From the NCBI GenBank assembly GCA_027483885.1, contig JAIXTO010000125.1:1-32631 (forward strand): a DNA stretch of 32,631 nucleotides. Direction: 5' to 3'. Numbering within the stretch: the stretch's first letter is position 1; every line of letters begins with the position of its first letter. A program made the translations under genes and the position numbers. Positions 1 through 8,674 of this stretch are shown piece after piece. The notes beneath the pieces are model-generated. The model saw nothing but the letters and a program-made list of their open reading frames with translations. It was not told the origin of the DNA and did not search any database. This DNA comes from Rhizobiaceae bacterium (GTDB lineage: Bacteria; Pseudomonadota; Alphaproteobacteria; Rhizobiales; Rhizobiaceae).

Positions 1-941
1 ACCTTCTCGTTGAAATCGTCGAAGGGCATGTTGGGCCGGCGCGTCTCACCGGGCGTCTCGGACTGGTCGTCGTCATCGTCAGACATTTCGTCGTCGGACA
101 TTTCGGCGCCGTCCATCTCGCCATCATCAAGCTGCTCTTCGGCGGCTTGGCTTTCTTCGGCAGGCGCTGCGTCGGAACCGGCTTCCTCGTCGACCTCTTC
201 GTTTTCGGTCTCGTTGCTGCGCGGCTGCTCTTCCTCGTTCTCGTTTTCCATCTCCTCCGTCTGGCTTTCGTCATCGCCATAATCTTCCGCCATCTGCATG
301 GAGGAGAGCATGTGACGCACGAGCTTGCCGAAGGCTTGCTGGTCTTCGATCACGGTCTTCAGATTATCGAGATCGCCGGCCGTCTTCTCCTCGAAGAAGG
401 GCCGCCAGAGATCCAGAACCTTGCCGGCGCTGGCCGGTGGTTTTTCGCCGGTCAGCTTTTCGCGCACCAGCATGGCCATAGCCTCGCCGATCGGCGCATC
501 TTCCTGCCGCTCGACGCCGGAAAAATTCGCCTTGGCGTATTTTTCCGTGTTCATGGTCGAAATATTGGTGGCAACGCCGGCCATGCGGATGGAGCCGAGC
601 GATTCCACCCGCGCCTGCTCCACCGCATCGAAGACGGCGCGGGCATCCGTGCCCTGCGGCGCCATCGTGGCGTGGATATTGCTGTCATGGCAGGCAAGGC
701 GAAGCGCCATGGAATCCCCGAGCCCGCGGGTCACTGCAAGCTCATAGGCCGTTGGGCGCTTGGAGATTTCCGGCAGGCGAATGCGTTCGCCGGCCATGCC
801 CGGCCGCTCGTTGGCGAAGGACACCTCCACCTCGGCGCTGCCGGCAATCGAGCGCACGCATCCGGTAATGGCCCGGCGCAACGGCTCGGTGTCCACCGGT
901 GTGCCAGCCTTTGCTGTGGAATTGTCGCCGCGCCCTGCCAT
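1..941 (-). CDS. cobT: Aerobic cobaltochelatase subunit CobT (N-terminal half, cut by window edge)
   Basis: CobT works with CobN and CobS to insert cobalt into hydrogenobyrinic acid a,c-diamide in the aerobic B12 pathway. The reading frame is open from an ATG at 939-941 to the window edge, giving 313 codons, about half the usual length of roughly 630. The N-terminal part (residues about 15-210) resembles CobT. It is followed by a very acidic linker at about 219-295, rich in D and E, which in the family separates the N-terminal domain from a C-terminal von Willebrand A/MIDAS domain; that domain lies outside the window. The start is supported by ACAGGA about 9 bases upstream. The gene lies 31 bp downstream of cobS on the same strand, so they are probably co-transcribed. 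The missing 3' half cannot be assessed. Confidence 0.93.
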   Translation of the reverse strand, partial: MAGRGDNSTAKAGTPVDTEPLRRAITGCVRSIAGSAEVEVSFANERPGMAGERIRLPEISKRPTAYELAVTRGLGDSMALRLACHDSNIHATMAPQGTDARAVFDAVEQARVESLGSIRMAGVATNISTMNTEKYAKANFSGVERQEDAPIGEAMAMLVREKLTGEKPPASAGKVLDLWRPFFEEKTAGDLDNLKTVIEDQQAFGKLVRHMLSSMQMAEDYGDDESQTEEMENENEEEQPRSNETENEEVDEEAGSDAAPAEESQAAEEQLDDGEMDGAEMSDDEMSDDDDDQSETPGETRRPNMPFDDFNEK

Positions 942-972
942 ATCGCTTATCCTGTCCGTCTGCCGTCCTGCC

Positions 973-1965
973 TCAGGCGCCGAGAACCATGTTCACGGCG
1001 CTTTCCTTCAGCTCGACACCGAAGGCGCGCTGGTAATGTTCGGCCACCAGCGTGCGTTCCAACTCGTCGCACTTGTTGAGGAAGGTGATGCGGAAGGCAA
1101 AGGCGACATCGCCGAAGATTTCCGCGTTTTCCGCCCAGGTGATGACCGTGCGCGGGCTCATGACAGTCGACAGGTCGCCGTTGACGAAGGCCGAGCGGGT
1201 CATGTCGGCAACGCGCACCATCTTCGATACGGTCTCGCGGCCTTCGGCCGTCTTGCCGAAGCTCTTGACCTTGGCGGCAACGATATCGACTTCCTTCTGG
1301 TGCGGCAGGTAGTTCAGCGTAGTGACGATGGACCAGCGGTCCATCTGCGCCTGGTTGATCTGCTGCGTGCCGTGGTAGAGGCCGGTCGTATCACCGAGAC
1401 CGACCGTGTTTGCCGTTGCAAACAGGCGGAAGGCCGGGTGAGGACGGATGACGCGGCTCTGGTCGAGAAGCGTCAGGCGGCCAGAGGATTCCAGCACGCG
1501 CTGGATAACGAACATCACGTCCGGGCGACCGGCATCGTATTCGTCAAAAACGAGCGCGACATTGTGCTGGTAGGCCCAGGGCAGAATGCCGTCCTTGAAT
1601 TCGGTGACCTGCTTGCCTTCCTTGAGGACGATGGCGTCCTTGCCGACGAGATCGATACGGCTGACATGGCTGTCGAGGTTGATGCGCACGCAAGGCCAAT
1701 TGAGGCGGGCGGCGACCTGCTCGATATGCGTCGATTTGCCCGTGCCGTGAAAACCGGACACCATGACGCGGCGGTTGTGGGCAAAGCCCGCAAGGATCGC
1801 AAGCGTCGTATCCCGGTCGAACAGATAGTCCGGGTCAAGCTCGGGAACGTAGGGGTCACTATTGGTATAGGCCGGCACGCGCAGGTCCGAATCGATGCCA
1901 AAGGCATCCCGAACGGAAACGGTCGTGTCGGGCAGGTTGGAAATATCAAGATCGATTTTGCTCAT
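973..1965 (-). CDS. cobS: Aerobic cobaltochelatase ATPase subunit CobS
   Basis: CobS is the AAA+ ATPase that forms a ring with CobT and drives ATP-dependent cobalt insertion by CobN. The 330-residue protein has Walker A GFHGTGKS at residues 71-78 and Walker B LVFDEYD at 138-144. The frame is open for 20 more codons upstream, but the ATG at 1963-1965 gives the family-typical start [10 protein letters not shown] and is preceded by GGAG at good spacing, so the shorter form was chosen. It lies 64 bp after the dnaJ-like gene and 31 bp before cobT, all on the minus strand, which suggests one transcript. Full length, no missing motif. Confidence 0.96.
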   Translation of the reverse strand: MSKIDLDISNLPDTTVSVRDAFGIDSDLRVPAYTNSDPYVPELDPDYLFDRDTTLAILAGFAHNRRVMVSGFHGTGKSTHIEQVAARLNWPCVRINLDSHVSRIDLVGKDAIVLKEGKQVTEFKDGILPWAYQHNVALVFDEYDAGRPDVMFVIQRVLESSGRLTLLDQSRVIRPHPAFRLFATANTVGLGDTTGLYHGTQQINQAQMDRWSIVTTLNYLPHQKEVDIVAAKVKSFGKTAEGRETVSKMVRVADMTRSAFVNGDLSTVMSPRTVITWAENAEIFGDVAFAFRITFLNKCDELERTLVAEHYQRAFGVELKESAVNMVLGA

Positions 1966-2029
1966 CACCACTCCATGCCGCACCTCTTCCGGTCCGGCCG
2001 CAATTCTTGCTGCCATGAATGGCAACGAC

Positions 2030-2653
2030 TTAGCAGAAACCTGCCTGCTTTAACAATTGGTAGGCCTGTATCACGGCGCGAAAACGTTCTTCCGAACCAC
2101 GATCGCCGCCATTGGCATCCGGGTGATGTTTCTTCACCAGTTCCTTGTAGCGGCTCTTGATTTCAGCCGCCGTAGCGCCTGCGGTCAAGCCCATTGTGTC
2201 GAAAGCTTTCCCTTCCAGCGTCTTCAATTTTCGCACGACCGGTTGCGCCTGGGCATTAGCCCTGCCTTCGCGAACGAAACCGAAGGGATCCTTCACCCGG
2301 TTGAAGCTCGCCGCCGAGCCGGACCGCGTGGTCTGCTGCAGCGGCGCGTCCTTGGCCGACTTGTTGACGCCCACCGTCCAGGTGGGGCGATGACCGGTGA
2401 TCGCCTCCTTCTGGTAGCGGGCAATCTCGCTGTCGGAGAGGCCGGAGAAATAGTTGTAGCCCTTGTTGTATTCCTTCACATGCTCAAAACAGAACAGGAA
2501 GAACTGGCCTTCGGCATTGCGGCCCACGGGGGCGCGATGGACGCCCGGCTTGTCGCAACCGTCCCATTGGCAGGTCGGGGCTTCAGGCACTGTGTCCTGA
2601 TCCCTTTTCCGGCGCGTCCGGATACGGTCAAAGTATTTGGAATCCAATTTCAT
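2030..2653 (-). CDS. J-domain protein with N-terminal Cys cluster
   Basis: A 207-residue protein ending in a J domain (about residues 150-203) with the diagnostic HPD triad at 177-179, so it should stimulate an Hsp70 (DnaK) ATPase. The J domain is C-terminal, unlike in canonical DnaJ, and there is no G/F region or classic zinc-finger repeat. The N-terminal half carries Cys28, Cys33, Cys55 and His58, which could bind a metal; that is inference. It sits directly upstream of cobS-cobT, suggesting a chaperone role near the cobaltochelatase or mere co-transcription. It is divergent from the bolA-family gene. I recognise it as a rhizobial J-domain protein of unknown client. Confidence 0.88.
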   Translation of the reverse strand: MKLDSKYFDRIRTRRKRDQDTVPEAPTCQWDGCDKPGVHRAPVGRNAEGQFFLFCFEHVKEYNKGYNYFSGLSDSEIARYQKEAITGHRPTWTVGVNKSAKDAPLQQTTRSGSAASFNRVKDPFGFVREGRANAQAQPVVRKLKTLEGKAFDTMGLTAGATAAEIKSRYKELVKKHHPDANGGDRGSEERFRAVIQAYQLLKQAGFC

Positions 2654-2693
2654 GTAAGCCCATTATGGGGTGCAGGAAGAGGCAGGACAAGAA

Positions 2694-2722
2694 TTGACAA
2701 AGCGGTTTGTTACTGGTTTCTG
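2694..2722 (+). promoter_or_regulatory. Candidate promoter for the bolA-family gene
   Basis: A perfect -35 hexamer TTGACA lies at 2694-2699 in the 104-bp spacer between the divergent dnaJ-like and bolA genes, 58 bp before the bolA start. The -10 expected about 17 bp downstream (near 2717-2722, TTTCTG) is a poor match. That is common in alphaproteobacteria, where -10 elements are degenerate, but it keeps confidence low. Confidence 0.35.
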
Positions 2723-2757
2723 GGACGCCCTCCGCGACAGTCCCAGGAACCCTGAAA

Positions 2758-3039
2758 ATGTCCGTTCGTTCCCGTATCGAAGCGACCCTCGATCACAATC
2801 TGTCCCCTGAGCGTCTGGAGGTGATCGATGAAAGCCACCACCATGCCGGCCACCAGCCCGATATCACCGGAACCGGGGAAAGCCATATGCGGGTGCGCGT
2901 GGTGTCGGAACGGTTTTCCGGCCTTACCCGACTGCAACGTCATCGTCTGGTGAACGATCTCTTAAAGCCGGAACTGGATGCCGGCCTGCATGCGCTCGCC
3001 GTCGAGGCGGCCGCCCCCGGAGAGCCGACGCGCTGGTGA
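2758..3039 (+). CDS. BolA family protein
   Basis: A 93-residue protein with the BolA fold signature: an N-terminal R-I-E-ATL helix start, the EVIDESHHHAGH stretch at about 21-32, and the F-x-G-L-x-R-x-x-R-H-R-x-V segment near 51-64. BolA proteins usually pair with monothiol glutaredoxins and handle or sense [2Fe-2S] clusters. The ATG at 2758 is chosen over an upstream alternative start because the family begins at MSVRSRI. It is transcribed away from the J-domain gene and ends only 9 bp from the convergent CorC/HlyC-type gene. Full length for the family. Confidence 0.93.
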   Translation: MSVRSRIEATLDHNLSPERLEVIDESHHHAGHQPDITGTGESHMRVRVVSERFSGLTRLQRHRLVNDLLKPELDAGLHALAVEAAAPGEPTRW

Positions 3040-3048
3040 TGGCTATCG

Positions 3049-4350
3049 TCAGCCCTTGAGCGGCAGGTCTTCGGCCGGGCGGATGCGCAGCTTGGTGATG
3101 CGGTTCTTTTCACGCTTCATCACGATGAAGCGCTTGCCATAAAAGGTAAACGCCTGGCGCTCCTGCGGGATGAGCTTGGATTCGTGGATGACGAGGCCGG
3201 CAATCGTGGTTGCCTCCTCGTCCGGCAGCGTCCAATCGAGCGCACGGTTCAAGTCACGGATCGGCACCGAACCATCCACCACGATCGAGCCATCCGCCTC
3301 CTGGCGCACACCCTGGATTTCCAGGTCGTGCTCGTCGGCGATATCTCCGACAATTTCCTCGAGGATGTCCTCGAGCGTCACGATGCCCTGCACCTCGCCA
3401 TATTCATCCACCACCACGGCAAAATGCATCTTGCGGCGCAGGAAGGCGTTGAGCTGGTCCTTGAGGCTCGTCGTATCCGGCACGAACCACGGTTTTTGCG
3501 CGATTTTGACGATATCCAGATCACGAGGTTCCATGTCCGGCTCGGCCAGCGCCCTCAAAAGATCCTTGGCGTGGACGATGCCGATGATGTTTTCGGTGGT
3601 GTTGCGCCACAGCGGCATGCGGGTGAACGGGCTTTCCAGCACGGCGCGCACAACAGCCTCCGGCGAATCGTCCGCATTGATCGCCCGCATCACAGTGCGG
3701 TGCTTCATCACGTCGGAGACTTCCAGCTCCTCGAGATCCAGAAGCCCGCCCAGCCGGTCGCGGTCGGCCTTGATGAAGGAGCCTTCGCGGTGGAGCAGAT
3801 CGAGCGCACCGCGCAACTCCTCATGCGCCGACAGCATCGAGGTGCCCTCGGACAGGTTGATGCCGAAGATCGACAGGATGAACCGCACCACGGCATTGAC
3901 GCCGCTCGACAGGGGTCCTGCGATGCCGACATAGACCCGCACCACCGGGGCCACGAACATGGCAAACCGGTCCGGTGCCGAAATTGCCCAGCTTTTGGGA
4001 AGCACTTCGGAAAACACGACGAGCAGCACGGTCATCACGATCGTTGCCATGGCAACACCGGTCTGGCCGAACAGGCCGAGGAACAGGCTGGTGGTCAGCG
4101 ACGACGCGAGAATATTGACAAGATTGTTGCCGATCAGGAGCGCGCCAATCAGCCGGTCGCGTCGCTCGATCAGCCGCCCGACAAGACCTGCCCGCTCATC
4201 GCCTTGGGCATGCAGCGTGTGCATGCGCGCCCGCGATGCCGCCGTCAGTGCCGTCTCCGACCCGGAAAAGAAGGCCGACAGCGCGATCAGCAGAAGCACG
4301 GACAGCAGCGTCAGCCAGTAATCGGAGAGAAAGGCCAGAATTTCCTGCAT
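3049..4350 (-). CDS. HlyC/CorC family membrane transporter-associated protein (DUF21-CBS-CBS-CorC_HlyC)
   Basis: A 433-residue inner-membrane protein. Residues about 1-180 form a DUF21 (CNNM) region with several hydrophobic segments, the first at about 10-30. Two CBS domains follow (about 205-330), containing VVVDEYGEVQGIVTLEDILEEIVG, a hallmark shortened here for reference to its VDEYG and TLEDILEE cores. A C-terminal CorC_HlyC domain (about 345-425) completes it. Family members are linked to divalent cation (Mg/Co) efflux; many are labelled hemolysins without proof. The ATG at 4348-4350 overlaps the aroB TGA by one base (TGATG), so translation is probably coupled. An in-frame TTG one codon earlier is less likely. 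Confidence 0.93.
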   Translation of the reverse strand: MQEILAFLSDYWLTLLSVLLLIALSAFFSGSETALTAASRARMHTLHAQGDERAGLVGRLIERRDRLIGALLIGNNLVNILASSLTTSLFLGLFGQTGVAMATIVMTVLLVVFSEVLPKSWAISAPDRFAMFVAPVVRVYVGIAGPLSSGVNAVVRFILSIFGINLSEGTSMLSAHEELRGALDLLHREGSFIKADRDRLGGLLDLEELEVSDVMKHRTVMRAINADDSPEAVVRAVLESPFTRMPLWRNTTENIIGIVHAKDLLRALAEPDMEPRDLDIVKIAQKPWFVPDTTSLKDQLNAFLRRKMHFAVVVDEYGEVQGIVTLEDILEEIVGDIADEHDLEIQGVRQEADGSIVVDGSVPIRDLNRALDWTLPDEEATTIAGLVIHESKLIPQERQAFTFYGKRFIVMKREKNRITKLRIRPAEDLPLKG

Positions 4351-5483
4351 CAACCCTGCCGCATCTCGTCCAGGAACGTCAAAACTTCGGAAGCCGGCAC
4401 ATCATCGGCCACGAAGGACTGGCCGATGCCGCGCGTCAGGATGAAGGTGAGCTTGCCGCTTTTGACCTTCTTGTCCTGGGCGATGGCGTTCATCAACACG
4501 TCGGTCGGCGGCAAATCGCCTGGAATATCGGAGATTTCCGTCGGCAGGCCGACAGCCTTCAGGTGGCGCTCCACGCGCTTGGCGTCATCCGGGCTTGCAA
4601 GGTTCATGCGGGCGGAAAAACGGTATGCCATCAGCATGCCGATCGATACGCCTTCGCCGTGGACAAGACGACTGCTGTCATACTGGGTGGCCGCTTCCAG
4701 CGCATGACCAAACGTGTGGCCGAGATTGAGCAGCGCGCGGCGACCCGTCTCGCGCTCATCCTCCACCACCACATCGGCCTTGGCCTGGCAGCTGAGCGCA
4801 ATCGCCTCGGCACGCGCAGGGCCGCCGGCAAACACATCCGTCCAGTTGTTTTCCAGCCATTCGAAAAATTCCGGCTTGTCGATCAGGCCATATTTCGCGA
4901 CTTCCGCATAACCAGCGCGAAATTCCCGTTTGCTCAAGGTGTCGAGGGCAGACGTGTCGGACAGGACCAGATCCGGCTGGTGAAAAACGCCGAGAAGGTT
5001 CTTGCCGTGGCGGCTGTTGATACCGGTCTTGCCGCCGACGGAGGAATCCACCTGCGACAGAAGCGAGGTCGGGATCTGCACGAAACGCACGCCGCGGCGC
5101 ACGATGCCGGCGGCAAAGCCCGCGAGATCGCCGATAACACCGCCGCCAAGCGCGATGATGCAATCGTTGCGTTCGATGCGGGCGGCAAGTGCCATGTCGC
5201 AGACGGCGGCCAGCGGCTCCAGGCTCTTGGTCTTTTCGCCGGCCGGCAGCGTCAGCGATACGGCCTCAATGCCATCCGTCTGCAGGCTGTCCATCAGCTG
5301 TTCGAGGTAAAGCGGGGCGACATGCTCGTCGGTCACGATGGCCGCACGGCGACCTTTCAGGCGGGCGGTGATTTCGCCACCGGCATGGGAGATCAGGTCC
5401 GGCCCGATCAGGATATCATAGGCGCGGTCGCCCAGCGGCACATGCACCAGACGTTCGTCGCTGCGGGAGTGTTGCATGTTCAT
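4350..5483 (-). CDS. aroB: 3-dehydroquinate synthase
   Basis: AroB converts 3-deoxy-D-arabino-heptulosonate 7-phosphate to 3-dehydroquinate, the second step of the shikimate pathway, using NAD and a divalent metal. The 377-residue product shows the NAD-binding GGGVIGDLAGF segment, the substrate-binding QIPTSLLSQVDSSVGGKT core region, the GYAEVAKYGL segment carrying a metal-ligand Glu, and the two metal-ligand His motifs HTFGHALE and HGEGVSIGM. The ATG at 5481-5483 overlaps the aroK stop by four bases (ATGA), so it was preferred to a long upstream extension that only shadows aroK. The downstream gene overlaps its stop by one base. Confidence 0.97.
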   Translation of the reverse strand: MNMQHSRSDERLVHVPLGDRAYDILIGPDLISHAGGEITARLKGRRAAIVTDEHVAPLYLEQLMDSLQTDGIEAVSLTLPAGEKTKSLEPLAAVCDMALAARIERNDCIIALGGGVIGDLAGFAAGIVRRGVRFVQIPTSLLSQVDSSVGGKTGINSRHGKNLLGVFHQPDLVLSDTSALDTLSKREFRAGYAEVAKYGLIDKPEFFEWLENNWTDVFAGGPARAEAIALSCQAKADVVVEDERETGRRALLNLGHTFGHALEAATQYDSSRLVHGEGVSIGMLMAYRFSARMNLASPDDAKRVERHLKAVGLPTEISDIPGDLPPTDVLMNAIAQDKKVKSGKLTFILTRGIGQSFVADDVPASEVLTFLDEMRQG

Positions 5484-6076
5484 TCCTTGTCGCTTTCCTT
5501 CGCCAGCGCGGCGATGGCGGCCAGCACCTCGTTTGCCATGGCCTCCTTGCGCACATCGCGCGATTCGACGGTCATGTCGGCTTGCGCATAGATCGGGTAA
5601 CGCTGGTGCATGAGGTTTGCCAGCGTCTGCTTCGGGTTCTCGGTTTTCAGGAGCGGCCGGTTGTCGCGTTTGTTGACGCGCTCCCAGAGAATATCCAGCT
5701 CGGCGCGCAGCCACAAAGACAGGCCGCCCTCGTGGATCGCTGCGCGCGTGCGATCGTTGATGAAGGCCCCGCCGCCGGTGGAGACGACGCGCGGCCCACC
5801 CTTCAGCAGGCGTTCAACCACCCGCGTTTCCAGCGCCCGGAACTCTTCCTCGCCGTAGGTTACAAACAGTTCGGGGATGGTCATGCGCGAGACCCGCTCG
5901 ATCTCGGCGTCGGTATCGATGAAGGGCATCGCCATCTGCTGGGCCACGATACGGCCAACGGCGGATTTGCCAGCCCCCATCAGCCCGACGAAAATCAGGT
6001 TGCGGCCGCCAAGGGCAGCACGCGCCCGCTCGGCGAGCGTGGTCGCCACTGTCTGGTGTGTCACAAGATCGGGCAT
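5480..6076 (-). CDS. aroK: Shikimate kinase
   Basis: Phosphorylates shikimate at the 3-OH with ATP. The 198-residue protein has Walker A GLMGAGKS at 31-38, the shikimate/Mg-binding DTD at 54-56, Arg80 in the EEEFR segment and the GGG substrate loop at 101-103. An N-terminal extension of about 25 residues precedes the kinase core, as in other rhizobial AroK proteins. It is the first gene of the aroK-aroB-CorC cluster and overlaps aroB by ATGA. The upstream spacer contains a large palindrome, placed between this gene and the divergent small membrane protein gene. Confidence 0.96.
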   Translation of the reverse strand: MPDLVTHQTVATTLAERARAALGGRNLIFVGLMGAGKSAVGRIVAQQMAMPFIDTDAEIERVSRMTIPELFVTYGEEEFRALETRVVERLLKGGPRVVSTGGGAFINDRTRAAIHEGGLSLWLRAELDILWERVNKRDNRPLLKTENPKQTLANLMHQRYPIYAQADMTVESRDVRKEAMANEVLAAIAALAKESDKE

Positions 6077-6178
6077 CGCGGTCTCAACACTGTCCTCTCG
6101 CGCTCCTGTATGCCAACCCTATCGACAAATGGCGCCGCAGCGTCAAGCGGCAGAGGCGGGAAACATGACCGGCGCCTG

Positions 6179-6320
6179 ACAGTCTGTCCCATAATTCCCT
6201 ATGACGGGCTGCAAATGGCGATTTCTGCTTATGCGGTGCTCACGTACCAAATGTACGCTCCGCTCCGGTTCTCGAAATCACCATTTTCGCCGCGCCAAAG
6301 CGAATTCCTGAACAGACTGT
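6179..6320. repeat. Large nested palindromic intergenic element
   Basis: Three nested inverted repeats share one centre. The outermost is ACAGTCTGT (6179-6187) against ACAGACTGT (6312-6320), a perfect complement. The middle one is AAATGGCGATTTC (6213-6225) against GAAATCACCATTT (6274-6286), with one mismatch. The innermost is CGTAC (6243-6247) against GTACG (6253-6257) around a 5-base loop, with partly pairing GC-rich flanks. The roughly 142-bp unit occupies most of the aroK/small-membrane-gene spacer and has the look of a dispersed palindromic repeat of the kind common between genes in rhizobia. Only one copy is seen in this window, so its repeat status is inferred from architecture. Apart from it I see no gene in 6,077-6,384. 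Confidence 0.6.
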
Positions 6321-6384
6321 GAGGGTTCTTGCGCTTGTCTTCGGCTTTCCTCATAAGATGGCCCGAATTGATGCGGAGCAAGCG

Positions 6385-6537
6385 ATGCCAACTCTCTTTC
6401 GTTTTCTGTTCATCATCGCCGTGATTTGCGGACTGATCTACGGAAGCATGGTGGCACTGGTCTATCTGGTGGAACCGCGCGAGCGGGACGTGACGGTGCG
6501 TGTTCCCTCCGAGCGCCTCAACCCGCCGCAACCTTGA
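6385..6537 (+). CDS. Small single-pass membrane protein upstream of xerD
   Basis: A 50-residue protein with one hydrophobic segment at about residues 5-30 ([16 protein letters not shown] and onwards), followed by a short charged tail with EPRERD and [10 protein letters not shown]. The ATG at 6385 has GGAG about 9 bases upstream; an open extension of 22 codons upstream lacks this support. It ends 13 bp before xerD and is on the same strand. Similar tiny membrane proteins occur in this position in rhizobia from memory, but I know no function. Topology is likely N-in with a cytoplasmic or periplasmic basic/acidic tail; not determinable here. Confidence 0.7.
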   Translation: MPTLFRFLFIIAVICGLIYGSMVALVYLVEPRERDVTVRVPSERLNPPQP

Positions 6538-6550
6538 AGGACAAGGCCTG

Positions 6551-7501
6551 ATGGCCGATCTCTCCCGCGCCCATGCGGAAGCCTTTCTGGAGATGATGAG
6601 CGCCGAGCGGGGTGCGGCTGAAAACACGCTTGCCTCCTACCAGCGTGATCTCGACGATCTCTACAGCTTTCTGGCGGCCCGCAAGACGAGCCTGCTTGCC
6701 GCAACGACCACGGATCTCACCGATTATCTGGCACACCTTACCGCACAGGGCTTTGCCGCGTCCTCGCAGGCGCGCCGGCTGTCGGCCATGCGGCAATTCT
6801 ACAAGTTCCTCTATGCCGAGGACCTGCGCGGCGACGACCCGACCTCGATCCTCGATGCGCCAAAGAAGGCCCGGCCGCTGCCGAAGACGCTGAGCGAAGC
6901 GGATGTGAGCAAGCTTCTGGCGCGGGCCACCGAAGAGGCGGCAAGCCCTGAGCCGGGGGCCGTGGGGCGCGTGCGCATGCTGGCGCTTCTCGAACTTCTC
7001 TATGCCACCGGCATGCGGGTGAGCGAACTCGTTTCACTGCCCGCCAAGGTGCTCGATCACGAAGGCCGCTTCCTGATGATCCGCGGCAAGGGCAACAAAG
7101 AGCGGCTGGTGCCTTTGTCGCGATCCGCGATTTCAGCGCTTGCGCTCTATCGGCAGACCCGCGCCGGCGCCGGCGAAGACGAAAAACACGCCGACAGTGC
7201 CTGGCTTTTTCCCTCCAGCGGAAAACAGGGTTTTTTGCCGCGCCAGGTGTTTGCGCGCGATCTGAAGGGGCTTGCCTCGCGCGCCGGCATTCGGGTCGCG
7301 GCCATCTCGCCGCATGTGCTGCGCCATGCCTTTGCCAGCCACCTCTTGCAGAACGGCGCGGATCTGCGCGTCGTGCAGGAACTGCTGGGCCATTCGGACA
7401 TTTCCACAACACAAATCTATACACATGTGCTGGAGGAAAGGCTGAGAGACGTGGTGGAAATGCATCACCCTCTTGCAAAAAGCAGCAAAAACCCTGATTA
7501 G
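6551..7501 (+). CDS. xerD: Tyrosine recombinase XerD
   Basis: XerD acts with XerC at dif sites to resolve chromosome dimers. The 316-residue protein has an N-terminal SAM-like core-binding domain (about 8-95) and a C-terminal catalytic domain. All catalytic residues are visible: Arg156 in ATGMRVSEL, a Lys near 180-183 in RGKGNKER, His255 and Arg258 in HVLRH, His281 in GHSDIS and the nucleophile Tyr290 in IYTHV. The ATG at 6551 follows AAGGA at good spacing; a GTG 51 bp upstream would overlap the small membrane gene and was not chosen. Its housekeeping context (next to accA and aroK) argues against it being a mobile-element integrase. Confidence 0.95.
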   Translation: MADLSRAHAEAFLEMMSAERGAAENTLASYQRDLDDLYSFLAARKTSLLAATTTDLTDYLAHLTAQGFAASSQARRLSAMRQFYKFLYAEDLRGDDPTSILDAPKKARPLPKTLSEADVSKLLARATEEAASPEPGAVGRVRMLALLELLYATGMRVSELVSLPAKVLDHEGRFLMIRGKGNKERLVPLSRSAISALALYRQTRAGAGEDEKHADSAWLFPSSGKQGFLPRQVFARDLKGLASRAGIRVAAISPHVLRHAFASHLLQNGADLRVVQELLGHSDISTTQIYTHVLEERLRDVVEMHHPLAKSSKNPD

Positions 7502-7553
7502 AGCGCGTGCGGGAGGGCGGCCATACCGCCAACACGATCGGAAAACGGAGCTC

Positions 7554-8507
7554 ATGCAGACCTATCTCGACTTCGAAAAGCCAATCTCCGACCTCGAGGG
7601 CAAGATCCACGAGTTGAAGAAACTCGCGACGGAAGATGAGAGCATCGATACCTCCGACGAAATCCAGCGTCTGGAAGTGCGCGTGCGCGAGGCGATGCTG
7701 GACATCTATTCAAAGCTCAACGCCTGGCAGAAGACGCAGGTGGCGCGCCATCCGCAGCGCCCGCACTTCATCGATTACCAGAAGCGTCTGTTTACCGATT
7801 TCACGCCGCTGGCCGGCGACCGCTCGTTCGGCGAAGATGCCGCCATCCAGGCCGGCCTTGCGCGTTTTCGCGGCCAGCCGGTGGCTGTGATCGGCCAGGA
7901 AAAAGGCAACGACACCAAGTCGCGCATCAAGCACAATTTCGGCAGCCCGCGCCCGGAAGGTTATCGCAAGGCCATCCGCGTGATGGAAATGGCCGACCGT
8001 TTCGGCCTGCCGGTCATTTCGCTCGTTGATACCGCTGGCGCCTATCCCGGCGTTGGTGCCGAAGAGCGCGGCCAGGCGGAAGCCATTGCCCGCTCCACGG
8101 AAACCTGCCTTGGCCTGCGTGTGCCGATGGTGTCCATCGTCATCGGCGAAGGCGGCTCCGGCGGCGCGATTGCCATTGCGACCGGGAACAAGGTGTTCAT
8201 GCTGGAGCACGCCATCTATTCTGTCATCTCGCCGGAAGGGGCCGCTTCCATCCTGTGGCGCGATTCGACGCGCGCCCGCGAAGCTGCGACCAATATGAAG
8301 ATCACGGCGGAAGACCTGAAGGGGCTCGGCGTCATCGACGGCATCATTGCCGAACCGCTGGGCGGCGCGCATCGCGAGCCGGAAACGGTGATCGATGCCG
8401 CCGGCGCGCTGCTCGAGAGCACGCTGCAGGAGCTTGGGCAACTGTCTCCGGACGACGTACGCAAGGCACGCCGGCAGAAATTTCTGGAAATCGGCCGCAA
8501 TCTCTGA
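7554..8507 (+). CDS. accA: Acetyl-CoA carboxylase carboxyltransferase subunit alpha
   Basis: With AccD it forms the carboxyltransferase that moves CO2 from carboxybiotin to acetyl-CoA, committing carbon to fatty acid synthesis. The 317-residue length is typical. It starts [11 protein letters not shown], has the [23 protein letters not shown] segment (about 127-146), the VDTAGAYPG oxyanion region and the GEGGSGGA turn. The ATG at 7554 is preceded by CGGAG; the frame is open further upstream into the xerD end but that extension is not family-like. It lies 52 bp after xerD on the same strand. Confidence 0.97.
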   Translation: MQTYLDFEKPISDLEGKIHELKKLATEDESIDTSDEIQRLEVRVREAMLDIYSKLNAWQKTQVARHPQRPHFIDYQKRLFTDFTPLAGDRSFGEDAAIQAGLARFRGQPVAVIGQEKGNDTKSRIKHNFGSPRPEGYRKAIRVMEMADRFGLPVISLVDTAGAYPGVGAEERGQAEAIARSTETCLGLRVPMVSIVIGEGGSGGAIAIATGNKVFMLEHAIYSVISPEGAASILWRDSTRAREAATNMKITAEDLKGLGVIDGIIAEPLGGAHREPETVIDAAGALLESTLQELGQLSPDDVRKARRQKFLEIGRNL

Positions 8508-8635
8508 TCAACTGTCGCTTCGGGTGGGGTCGTGATCAGGCCTCCCCTCACGATTTCGTGCAGGCCGTCCGACCTCGGCGCTTAAGATTCTGTAAAGCCT
8601 ACCGCTTTATTACGGTGATAGACTGATGCCAGCTG

Positions 8636-8655
8636 GATCAACATAGGTGTTGATC
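8636..8655 (+). repeat. Perfect 8-bp dyad just upstream of the L,D-transpeptidase-like gene
   Basis: Arms GATCAACA (8636-8643) and TGTTGATC (8648-8655) are perfect complements around the loop TAGG, followed by TTTAAA. It lies 7 bp before a possible GTG start and 19 bp before the ATG start of the next gene, so it could be an operator, a leader hairpin near the ribosome site, or a weak terminator for accA. The rest of the 8,508-8,662 spacer shows only short competing repeats (TCGTGA/TCACGA and CACGA/TCGTG around 8,531-8,556). Confidence 0.45.
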
Positions 8656-8674
8656 TTTAAACGTGATTGTCCCG

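Noticed and set aside
4350..5714. Longer aroB with a 77-residue N-terminal extension
   Set aside because: The extension is the out-of-frame reading of the aroK C terminus. The ATG overlapping the aroK stop gives the family length.
6551..7501. XerD as the integrase of the tRNA insert
   Set aside because: It is 7 kb away beside accA and other core genes and has the length and motifs of the housekeeping dimer resolvase.
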